In this document: positions 43,250 to 53,608 of the stretch, one piece after another
Numbering within the stretch: position 1 is the stretch's first letter
Layout: every line of letters starts with the position of its first letter
From: Heracleum sosnowskyi
Taxonomy: Eukaryota > Streptophyta > Magnoliopsida > Apiales > Apiaceae
Direction: 5' to 3'
Assembly: GCA_030848705.1 (NCBI GenBank)
Contig: CM061242.1
Coordinates: 64,987,064 to 65,051,063, forward strand
Length of the DNA stretch: 64,000 nt
Notes under the pieces: model-generated
Told to the model about the DNA's origin: nothing
Databases searched by the model: none
Seen by the model: only the letters and a program-made list of their open reading frames with translations
Translations under genes and position numbers: made by a program

Positions 43250-43672
43250 CTAGCTTATAATCCGTGCAAATCACGGTTCTTTTTTCAATATATCTAAATA
43301 TATTTATGTACAACTTTTTAAATATTTATATGTTTTAAGTTTACCTGATCAAATTATAGTTAAAAAATTGATATTTACTAGGTCGTACACGCTTAATTTA
43401 CTATTTATGCTCTACTTTTGTTATATTAATTAAAAAAAAAATTAATATTTACTACTTATATTAAATTGTAGTTAAAATTGATATTTATTCTCAAATTATT
43501 TATATTGTGTATAATGTGTAATTTTAATTAGATGAACTTAAAACATTTTATTTGATCAAATAAAGAATTTCTAAATTTCTAAATTATAATGTGTAATGTT
43601 TAATGAAATGAAGATAAAAAAGTTGAATATGGTTTTAAGTCTTAATGTTTGCATCTTATTTTATTTAGTTAA
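43250..43672 (-). mobile_element. 3' end of another Helitron-like element, then AT-rich DNA
   Basis: Minus strand: hairpin CCGTGATTTGCACGG, spacer, CTAG at 43253-43250 and T. It abuts the preceding copy almost directly. Its 5' end is not found; the sequence runs into the solo LTR at 43673. Confidence 0.45.
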
Positions 43673-44726
43673 TGTTGGTCCTTGACTATTGCAGAAGGGG
43701 GGGGGGGGGGGGGGGTTGAATGCAATACTGATAAATTCCAATCTACGTTTCAACAACAAAAGCTAAGATTAAAGTTTATCAGTTTATGGAATGCAAACAC
43801 AAGTAGACGCACGAGTATTTCTCACAAAATAAATGTTTTATTTATTTTGCAATGGGTTGCTACAACCTCAAGAAAATGTTAGTTTTTTTGAGCTTCAGTT
43901 TCTCGAGTGATTACAAAGAATGGATTGAGAGATAGTCTAAGTAGACTGATCCTATCACTATCAACACGGGTCTTGTGAAGCTGCCGTCATTTTCATGTGG
44001 CAGCTTCTTACAAATTACCTACCCGTGATTCTTTCCTAAATTGCTATACAAACAACTTATCAATACAGATCAAAGCAATCTAGAAACCTTCTATATTCAG
44101 CTAACACAATTCAGTAGATGTAGATTTGTCATACTCTGGAATTGGTGAGCTTTGTCATGTGATCTCTCAAGCTTCGGTGGTAGTCTTGCAGACTTGTTGC
44201 AATGTAGGGATGCTGCAACACGCCTGTTTCTTGAACATCCAAACTGTCACAAGTTTGACTGAGTTGTTCCCCAATACAAATGTTAACCCTTCATGACAGT
44301 ATCCTGATGGCTAAGCTTGCTGTCACAATGATGCGCTTTTGGTGACAGTAAGAAATCTCCGCAGAAGGTGCTGTCAAGATTTCCAAGCTTGCTATCAGGT
44401 TACAGTAAAGTTGTTGTCCGAGGGCTTCCGCCAATGTTGCTGTCAGAGTGAATGTACTGTCGTGACTTGCAACATGCTGTCTTCTTGTAACCTTACTGTC
44501 AATGCTGTGACAGTAATCTTTATTCTTGTTGTCCATCTTAAGTACTTCTTGAGGCTTGAACAAGTAAATGAACTTCTACCAAGATGCACTAGAATCTTAT
44601 TTGTACTAAACAAAAACAGTTACAAAGACATACTCTGGCTGTGACAGTATGTTCATACTTAATAAAATTAAGTATTTAAAAAAACTAGTTAAGTTGTCTC
44701 ATAGCTATCACCCATAAATCCTAACA
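43673..44726 (-). mobile_element. Sirevirus-type solo LTR (1054 bp)
   Basis: On the minus strand TGTTAGGATTT...GGACCAACA, flanked by the direct repeat GTTAA (43668-43672 and 44727-44731), with no primer site or polypurine tract next to it: a solo LTR left by LTR-LTR recombination. Near its end lies ATTCAACCCC with the C tract expanded to 19 (G run at 43697-43715). About nine ACTGTCA or TGACAG motifs, in both orientations, fill 44220-44660; the same motif is repeated in the E frame at 51430-51550. Confidence 0.82.
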
Positions 44727-44731
44727 GTTAA

Positions 44732-45083
44732 TTTGTGATTAGAGGTTAAATATTTTTATGAAACAATTTTCGAGTCTTTATATGTGATATGTGACTTGTG
44801 TAATTTGTTATCGAGTTTTGAATGTATTATGTCATCTTTGGATGCGTCATTTGTTTAACCGAGTTTATAAATGCCATGAAAAGTTAGATAATTGGAGTTG
44901 AGCTATTAATTGAATTGAATTAATTTTAATCCATGTTTGAATTTTGTAGTTACGCGAATCGTTTTAAAGGGTTCAAAAGATTTTTTTATTCTCCATGTTT
45001 ATTGTGTGATATGTGTTAAGTGAGTTATATGAGATTATGTGAATCATTTATTTGAGTCGCTTAATGTTTAATGTTGTGATGAG
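44732..45083. other. AT-rich DNA, no feature recognised
   Basis: Lies between the solo LTR and the end of the E frame. No gene, polypurine tract or repeat seen. Confidence 0.6.
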
Positions 45084-45341
45084 TCATTTATCATTGTCAT
45101 AACCTTGCATAAGATTGGTCATCCTTGTCAAGTAGAAGTATTCAATTCTCCTTGTTTCTGTTCTCCTACTGTATTCAAGAGTTTTTGATACATCATGTGA
45201 TACCATCTCCATGGTAAAATCCTTTTTAACTATCACAGATCTTGATGCATCAAACCAAAGAACATATTCAGTTGCTTCTTTGTTGTTATCCAACTTCACC
45301 TCAACATTCCTGATTTGTTCAGCTTCTTTTTCCAAAAGATC
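45084..45341 (-). pseudogene. Sirevirus-like E: C-terminal end of envelope-like frame
   Basis: 85 codons, open across the D junction and ending with TGA. Peptide features: EKEAEQIRNVEVKLDNNK and EYVLWFDASRSVIVKK. It is the continuation of the frame at 51262-52986: codon phase matches once element D and one TSD copy (CAGAG) are ignored. The hydrophobic-charged pattern loosely resembles the C-terminal domain in B (KLLYFMKDGSVKILS). Confidence 0.6.
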
Positions 45342-45480
45342 CAGAGTGTAATAACCCCAAATTTTGGACTTAGTTAATTTTTTTTTATTTGATGAATAGT
45401 AAAATCCTGATGAATAGTAATTTTTGTCGTTTAGAAAATTTTCAGGCCACCCTATGTACGAGTTGGGATAATGAACTTTC

Positions 45481-47016
45481 TGTTAGTGTTAGTGCCCTAG
45501 AGACAATACAATTGTACTTCTGGGAAACACTATTTTGTTATTTAATAATGATTATGTTCTATTGATTATTCGACAACAATTATTATGTCTTTATTTACTG
45601 CGATATTAATGTTAGAGTAATAAATGTCCTTGGAATATCGAACACGTATTCTATATCTTTAAGTATGTGACTTAAAAATGAGATTATATGAATAGTGTTT
45701 ATATTCCTAAATTATCCCTAATTAAGCATTATGAATTGGGACAATTATGATGCATAAAGATTAGTATGATCGTTGACTAAATGACCACATCTCATTGGTC
45801 ATAGGTATAGTGATACTAAAGTCAAGAACATAGGTGCATGTAATATTCTACATGGCACCGGATTGACCCACAGTGAGATTCTACATGGTAATAAAGTCAT
45901 TAGAATAGATCACAGTGATAATGGTGTAATGATCCTTAGACTTGAGATCATTATATTTCTATACGAGGATTAATATACTTTGATTACATAAAAAGTTACC
46001 TTTGACCGGGTGATGATAAAAGTGGACATCGGGTATATTATGAGTCATATGAGAAATATGAATGATAGATATAGGATTTAACCCTCCTATTATTAGGAGA
46101 GATATTATTGGCCTCTTGATTGAGTGAGACTATGAAAATGCATGGCCATGCTCAAATATTGATTTGTTTTAATAGTCTACTCATTGATCAAGGAAACCTG
46201 GATTAAACGTTGAAGAGGTTGACTAATAACATGCCTCGAGTTTAATCTATAATATTTGGTTAAAGGGATTATATTACACAGAAACATTAGTCACGAAAGG
46301 TTTAATTGGATCACCAATTATTATTATTACTTGGGTAGCAATGATGTATTACTAGATGCCGCTCATTGTTTATAATTTTATTATGAGATATTAAAATTAT
46401 TGTCAACGTAATAATAACCTAAAGGGTTACACATAAAGAACGTTTTAAACGGAGCATTAATTAAATTTCGAATTTAATTGAATTATTATTATTATTGAAT
46501 TATTGGATTAATTAAGTAGGACTTGATTAATTATATAATAATTCGAATATAATAAATAATACTACTAATAATCAGATTGGGTTTTGGAAGCCCAATCAGA
46601 TTAAGTATAGGCCCAAAATTCTCTTTCAATAAATACATTATGATGTATTGTTTTAGGTTAAGTGACAAAATTCGTTTTCACACAAAAATAAACCCTAGCA
46701 GCTCTGCATATTAGAGAGGCTGGAGATAGAGAGAGAAAGTTTTCGAGGGCATTTTTTTTTGGCTAGTACCAACTCCGTGATCGTTGGACGATCAAGCGTT
46801 CGTGTGGACTACTTTGGCGACGCAGATCTTGAACAAGGGCTGCGTGGTGGTTACAACAAGGACCTCCATCTTTCTGAATATTATAAGCTCAATTAAGGTA
46901 TGATTTCGTTTCTCCATAATCAGCCATGTCTTGTACACGGATCCTAGGGTTAGGGTTTCGGATTTTTATTGTTTTTACGACTGTTTTCGCTGTGTTTGAT
47001 GTCCCGAAACCCAACA
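45481..47016 (+). mobile_element. Solo LTR D2 (1536 bp) nested in D
   Basis: TGTTAGTGTTAGTGCCC...GAAACCCAACA flanked by direct repeat CTTTC (45476-45480 and 47017-47021). The right third has a leader-like end with AAACCCTAGCAGC and GAGAGAG stretches (46690-46745). No coding region; superfamily not certain, copia favoured by the TGTTAG...CAACA ends. Confidence 0.75.
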
Positions 47017-49149
47017 CTTTCGAAATCGTATTAGTGATCTACTATTACGGAAGAAGCGGTCAGAATCAGAAGAATAGCATTTTCCGTTTTCTCCGAAATT
47101 TCACCTATTACGGATGGATTAATCATTATTTAAATATATTGGAGAATTTTAAATTATCAATTCCATGGATATGGATTTAGTAAAATTATTAAGATATCAA
47201 GAATGTTTACGGTAAACTACTTCGATAGAACACTTAAGAAAACCCTGCGAACGTTCAACGAGATTAAGCAGTAACCGAACAACGTGGCGCCTATTGGATT
47301 AAATACAAGCCTGGAAGTAACATGTAACAATATTAAATCAAGGAATGCAACATTAGGATCATCCATGTGAAACCAAACAAAGAACCAAGCAAGTGGATCA
47401 AGAAGATGCTTCTTTAACACATTTCAACTTGACCTTTGGCAAAGATGACACAAGCACACTACATCATCATTTCTCATACTTATCCAAGCCTTCCAACCAC
47501 TCCACTTTATCAAGAAAATATCAAGGAAAGCAAGAAAACTCTCCCCCATCTTGAAGAACATCCATTCGGCCCAAATAGTACAACCATTGATACATTTTTC
47601 AAAATCAAACTTCCAAGCTTCCATAAATCATGATCTTGGATTCTAAAGCTTCCATATTTCCAAACTAAGGTATTCTCTTAATCCTAGAATCATCCATGGA
47701 GGTTAACATATTCAAATCCTTGATTTAAGATGAACATGAATAGTGATGAATAGTAACTTTTCATGATTCTTGATTTTGTTTCTTAAGGATTAAGGTTGTT
47801 AAGGTTTGTTCAAAGCTCAAGGAAGGATTATAAAATATTGTTAGTGTACATCAAGCATCAAGGAAGGTATAAACTCTTGAAACCCTTAGTTATAAATTGA
47901 TTTATATGGTTAGTTTTAAGTATAGTTTAGTTAGTTTGATTATAAGGATGAATGGTTGATTTTGATGAAAGTATGGTGTTGTTTTGATGGTGAATAAGTA
48001 GATGTTGGTTTTGACTATGGTTGATGATGTTTATGGATTAGTCATGATGTTGAAGAAATTAGTTTGATGATTGGTTGGTTGATTATGTAAAGATGATGAT
48101 TTAAACTTTGGAATCACTAAAACATAGCCGTCGTAATGCCCGATTTTCCTTAACCTTGTTTTGCTTGTGATATTCGAACCTAGTAACTTCTGCCCAAGAT
48201 CACCACTGTCCATGATAGTGTAGGTCTTGTTTCAAGGTTCGTTTTGGTGCAAAGATCATGTGAATACGATTTACGGTTTAGGAGAAACATGTGTTTTAGT
48301 GTAAGGCGTTCGTAAAACCAAACCGTGCCACTTAGTCAACTTTGAGGCTATGATCGAACCACTTAGAGGTCATAATAAAATGTGAAACCTTGTGATAACA
48401 TGATAGGTATGTTTAGGAAGACCCTCGAAAAGATTTCGTGCTAAAAGGATTAAATCTCAATTTTATAAAAATGCGTGAGCGAGCATGCTCGAGTAGAAGT
48501 TCTTAAGGAGTTAACTTGAAAATGGACTTTGTACTTGAGATAGTATATACTTAGTATGGTGAAAGCGTTTAAGTTATTAATCTTGAACCTTGTGTTGATT
48601 CTAGATTACTGGACCAACCTGAGACTTATTGCTACTTTGGGATTTCCAGGCAAGTTTACTAAACCTTACTCTATTGTTTAGAGTAGGTATATTTTCAAAT
48701 GTTCAATACTTGCGTATTCCAAATTATATATCAACTCTTTTGTTGCGAGTATTGTGGAAAGTTTTCTAATACTATATTCCACTTATCAAAATGTTTGATT
48801 TCCCGATGATGCAAGTTTTCGAAACCTATGCTTACTGTTTTTGTGATAATAAAATGCTTTCGTATATGATATGCAAATGAGAAGTATACATGTTTTATTC
48901 CCAAGTACATTGCGATTTATAAATTGCATGCTTGTCTTCGAACTGCTATATATAATGATACTTGAGGTTACGATTTAATTATGGGCTTCTAAGCTAAATA
49001 TGGGATATTAGTTAGAATCCAGGTTATTATAAATGCCCTAGGTAAAGGGCGTATGATTTTATTCTTTAGACCGGAAGTAGTTATATTTTCGGTATATGTT
49101 AAAGATTATTTTTCTGATAAAGATATCGGGTAACTGTTATTCGATGACT

Positions 49150-49410
49150 ATTTATTTAATGAATATTATTTTTTTGAATATTCATTTAAGGCTTATTTAA
49201 TTAATGAATATTATTTTGAATATTCATTTAGTCCTTATTTATTTAATGAATATTATTTTGAATATTCATTTAATCCTTATTTATTTAATGAATATTATTT
49301 TGAATATTCATTTAATCCTTATTTATTTAATGAATATTATTTTGAATATTCATTTAATCGTTATTTATTTAATGAATATTATTTTTGAATATTCATTTAA
49401 AGTTTATTTA
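49150..49410. repeat. 42-bp tandem array of palindromic units in D
   Basis: Units TTAATGAATATTATTTTGAATATTCATT begin at 49201, 49243, 49285, 49327 and 49369 (exactly 42 bp), with diverged copies at both ends. Each unit is itself an inverted repeat (AATGAATATT / AATATTCATT), so it can fold into a hairpin. An 85-codon frame across it is a by-product. Confidence 0.9.
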
Positions 49411-50161
49411 TTTAATAAATATTATTTGATTATTTATAAAATACTTTTAACACATTTTTAAAATGAGTTATATTATTTAAAGTTTATCCTCGACCTTCAA
49501 TAATTACGAAGGATATTCTAAACTGTATTATTAATTATTTTAAATCAAGGGGAGGTTCCCAAACACTGTTTTTCCATTTAAATCTATCTTTTAAGAGGAT
49601 TTAAATACTCGCTCAACTACCAAAAACATGGGAAACCTGATTTAAGTGACTGCTACTCATTTTAAACTCTCAACTCAAAACTGTCAGGGGACAGATATTT
49701 TCTCGGGGCAATTTAATTGCTGCAAGTCAAATGTTGTGTTACCACCTCAACGATCGAGGGGTAAATTGATGGAACAAGTCGATATCCATTAACAAGCAAT
49801 AGCTTGGGAAATATTGGAGAATCTTCCTTTCCAACCTAGATATAACTACTTAGTGGAGTCGTATCAACAAGTATTACACTTGGGGAAAGGGGGACGATCT
49901 TTACGTTTCAGAGTCATGGATTTCATCCGAACTAGGAGCAGTGTAAGAGGTCGAGTCGCGCCGACCCCTCAATTTTTATTGCCCCAAATGGGCCGGGGAG
50001 ATATAGAAAGGCGGTAGACAATGTCAGGCTGTCGGGTTCTTCCATCTACATGTAGAAAACATTTTTAGTTGTACGACCTGCTACTGATCATAGTGAGGTT
50101 GGGACAACTGGCGCGGTGATTACTCCAGTATTGGTTCATCATCCAATTTGGATAATTCTGT

Positions 50162-50311
50162 AACATGTATTGAAAGGGACTAAGGATGACATCCTTGGTA
50201 CAGGTTTACCGATCATGTTGGCAGTGGGTTTTCTGCAACATGTATTGAAAGGGACTAAGGATGACATCCTTGGTACAGGTTTACCGATCATGTTGGCAGG
50301 GGGGTTGAAAA
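50162..50311. repeat. 75-bp tandem duplication in D
   Basis: AACATGTATTGAAAGGGACT starts at 50162 and again at 50237; the two 75-bp units are almost identical. Confidence 0.9.
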
Positions 50312-51261
50312 GTGTTCAAAAATGAAGTTAAAATAAATCCTTGCAACTTCATCTTTTATTCTATGAGTTATGACTCTGATGAAACCTTACTCAGATTATA
50401 TATGCATAAGTGGATTTTGGGTTACGGAAACCTTATATTAATTTTCCTCGTAACTTCATCTTTTATATTATGCTAGTATTCTATCCGTTTAATGCGTAGC
50501 ATGTGGTTATAAAGATATTGAACTGTATGGTATTTTGAATCAATAAATAGGCTTTAAGACTTGATTCTAATGTTAACCTCTATTTTAAAAAGATATGTCT
50601 TGAGTCTTGGTTTACCATACTGATACCAAGGATTTCCTAAAGGATTTACGAAGAGTATATGAGTATGATTATAAGTCATATGGTATTTTAAACGGTATAC
50701 TATTTTGGGGTTAGACCCTAGTAGTGATAAAAGTTTTGATCCCATATGGATTATCTCCCTAAAAGGTTTAAAGATTTAAACTGGAATAGAATTCTTGCTG
50801 AGCACTATTAGCTCATTCTTGCTTTATTAAATCTTTCAGCCTAAGGAAAACATTGCCGAATCCACCTCGTGTTACAAGAGCAAGGGAATGGAGAGACCAC
50901 CCTGGAGTTAGTTGATGCAGGATGGATACTGTCGGTGTGAGCAGAATAGTTGTAGCTTGAATTAGTGAGAATTATTTTGAGTGGGTTTGTATTACTAAAC
51001 CTTGTATAGAATTGTGAGGTCTATTATTGTAACTTAAGGTAGAGGTTGTAAATAATAGATGAGATCCTGGATAGTACATTTGGGTTGTAATAACAAATGT
51101 TGATTATTGTTGCTCATTTCCAAGGCTATAACTTGTGTGTGTGCGTAAGTGATTGGGGTCTTTGGAGTTGTATTATGAGAATGTTGTAAGTAATGTAGGT
51201 ATTGTATCATTGATGGAGCGTGACAACCCAGATTCCTGACCCCGGATCTGGGGGTGTTACA

Positions 51262-52986
51262 CAGAGAGCTGTAGAGTTTCGATTGGATGGGCTTCTTCAG
51301 TTTCCTGCCGAGCCCAGTGGCATTTTCCTTTCCTGAGTACTTGTGTTTTCCCTTCATTGCTTTTGTAGTCTCCTCAGGATCAGGTTCCTGTCTAGAGAAC
51401 CAAGCCTTGGCTAGGGATTTTGTCCTATTTGGCTTGACAGTAGGCTTGATTCCATCCTTGACAGCATCTTTGTTGACAGTGTCCTCCATGACAGTATCTT
51501 CCTTGACAGTGTCTTTGATGACAGTATCTTTTTCAACATTAATACTGTCTATAGCACATCTTAAGATATTTGCCTCCAAAGCTTCAATCAATACAGACTC
51601 CTTTTCTTCTGTAATTCCAGCATCTTTCTTTTCTTGCACAGGAGCTTCTTCTTTATTTTCCTCCTGGGATTTAGATCCAACATTCCCAGAAGTACTTCCA
51701 CTGGCATTTCCTGCTTCTCCAGTTCCTCCACTACCATCCAACTTATCATCATCACTATGAGGAACATCATAGGAACAACTTTCTCCTTGTTCAGCTCTGT
51801 TGGAGTTTGCTTTGGAGATCATCTTCTTTATAGTGGAGCTCAGTTCCTTGTCTCTTTTCACCAGCAAGTCATAGATTGCCTTGACGACAAGAACTCTTTC
51901 CTTGTTGGCTTTAGAGTTGAGAATCATGTTTAACACCTTCAATATTGCCCTTGACTCCATTGTTGAAGTGCCTCCTAGACTCATGTATGCACATCTCCTG
52001 CTACCACTTTTAGTGGTACTTTCATAGTAGACACAAAATGGGTTGGTGTAGACTTCTGGAAGTTTCTCTGAAATTAAATTCAGCATTTGCAGATGTAAGA
52101 TCTCATTGAAGGATGTATGGTTTGCCTTGATTTTGTTCTTCATCACTGTTAGCACCTTTGCTGGAAGGCTCTACAATAGCTGCATGGTGATGAATGAAGA
52201 TATCCCAGTGTTTAAGTACACATCAATAGCCCACCTCCTTTCTTCATTGATCTTTACACATACACTGGTGATTTTCTCTTTAAGCAAGGTTGAGCAGTGG
52301 TTCAACCTTCTGCTAGGCTCCTTCATAGCTTCATCAACTATCTTGTAGAAGTCCTCATTATGATTCTTCAAAGTGCTTTCCTTGTAGTCAACCATCAAAG
52401 CATTGACATCTTCCTGGCTGAACTCTGTTCCTTCACTCCATGTGTTACCTGAAAGGATGTATTCAGGCATTTTGTCTTTCCCTTTTCCCAGCCTATTCTG
52501 CTCCTCCTTTTCTCTCCATTGCTTCTCAAGAGCACTCTCCTTTGGCATTGGAGTTGGCTCTCTTATTGATACATGAGGTAGTACTGGTCTCTTGGAATGA
52601 ACATTCCCTTGCATTGCTTCCAGAGCTTCTTTAGACATAAGAACTGTTTCTCCAACCATCTCATATCCAAAGATATTTTCTGCTTCTTGCTCTTGGTCCC
52701 CCTTAGTTCCTGAACCTCCTTTTGCTCCCCTTTTTCTTTGTGCAGGTACTGTTTTCTTTTTAGCTGCAGGCTCCCCCTCACTCCTTGAAACCTCCTTTGA
52801 GATAGGCTCCCCCTGAGCAACATCCTGCTTGGGGACACCTACTGATTCTGATTGCTCCCTTCCTGATTCTACCCTTTGAGATTCTGATCTTGCCATTTTC
52901 TCCGCCTTAGGTAAGTTGGCAGCATCAAGACTTGCAGTAAGAACCTGAATGGTTTCCTGAAGACTGGAGAATCCAGAGGCCACCAT
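51262..52986 (-). pseudogene. Sirevirus-like E: envelope-like frame, broken
   Basis: One frame on the minus strand, 575 codons, interrupted by TAG at 52173-52171 (after residue 271) and at 51262 by element D. It begins right after the left edge of Sirevirus C, so its N-terminus is probably beyond C. First residues KIDSLSTMVASGFSSLQ match the coiled coil of B (RIDSLDTKVTEIQASL). Then a charged, Lys/Glu-rich region, a helical domain (about 170-400), and DTV(I/K/M)(K/E) repeats encoded by ACTGTCA motifs (about 51450-51540). GGGGGAG occurs twice on this strand (52777-52771, 52813-52807), as in the other Sireviruses. The open frame runs on to 51034, but beyond 51262 it reads LTR D. Confidence 0.65.
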
Positions 52987-53027
52987 GGTAGACAGGCTGT
53001 CAATCTTGGATTATATGGAGAGACACT

Positions 53028-53545
53028 TGTTAGATATAATTACTGATGTTTGTTTAATCAGTGTTTAAGTAACAGGTACTGTTCAGAGTTTAGTCTGAAG
53101 TACTTATCAGAGTTTACATGGAAGCCGGTCAGAGTTTGTTAAAGTCTGACAGGGTGAAAGTCGATTTAGCTGTCGGTGCATATTATGAAGATTCTAGAAG
53201 CAATATATTCTGAAGATGGAAAGAAGCAGAATATATTGATACAGCTAAGGAGACTGGACAGAGGACTGAAGCAATTCTAATTGATTACAATTGTATAGCT
53301 AATTTGTAGGAGTATCAATTAGAGATTGATTGTAACTGTGTATTATATAAACACAGATAGGTTATCCCTAGAAGGGACGCGATTATTGAAAATATTATTC
53401 TTGTAACCTAGTAGCTCTTTGTGATTCATTAACATCACTAAGAGAGAATTATTTAATATAATTCAGTTTGTTGATTTACAAACTTGTGTTCTTAATTGTT
53501 CTTCTCATACATATATTGATTATATATTGTGTATTCGGCCTAACA
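53028..53545 (+). mobile_element. 5' LTR of Sirevirus C (518 bp)
   Basis: TGTTAGATA...GGCCTAACA followed by the primer site. Three TCAGAGTTT motifs in 55 bp (53083, 53107, 53129); TATA box at 53344-53350 within TATATAAACACAG. The 3' LTR is outside the window; likely left TSD ACACT (53023-53027) cannot be confirmed. Confidence 0.9.
53344..53350 (+). promoter_or_regulatory. TATA box of LTR C
   Basis: TATATAA in TATATAAACACAG, the same 13 bases as in LTR B (17861), although the rest of the two LTRs is diverged. Confidence 0.75.
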
Positions 53546-53547
53546 AT

Positions 53548-53559
53548 TGGTATCAGAGC
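53548..53559 (+). promoter_or_regulatory. Primer binding site (tRNA-iMet), Sirevirus C
   Basis: TGGTATCAGAGC, two bases after the LTR end. Confidence 0.93.
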
Positions 53560-53608
53560 CAAGGCTGTTTAATATATACAGTTTTTCGATTCAAACACAG
53601 TAATAATC

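Larger units (their letters stand above)
45347..51261 (+). mobile_element. Solo gypsy-type LTR D (about 4.4 kb own sequence)
   Basis: Starts TGTAATAACCCC, ends GGATCTGGGGGTGTTACA, with direct repeat CAGAG on both sides (45342-45346 and 51262-51266). No coding region, primer site or polypurine tract. A segment near 50795-50825 (TTGCTGAGCA...GCTCATTCTTGCTT) matches the minus strand of the F LTR (about 22270-22305), and the terminal CCCCGGATCTGGGG resembles the F LTR end, so it is a related Tekay-like LTR in plus orientation. It contains D2, a 42-bp palindromic array and a 75-bp duplication. Other ORFs in it are short and unconvincing. Confidence 0.75.

Noticed and set aside
44291..44644. Overlapping ORFs on both strands in the solo LTR
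   Set aside because: They cover the ACTGTCA-rich part of an LTR with clear ends and TSD; no domain.
49204..49461. 85-codon ORF with MNIILNIHL repeats
   Set aside because: It is a translation of the 42-bp palindromic array.
51034..51261. C-terminal 76 codons of the minus-strand ORF starting at 52155
   Set aside because: They are encoded by LTR D sequence past the insertion boundary at 51262, so not part of the original protein.
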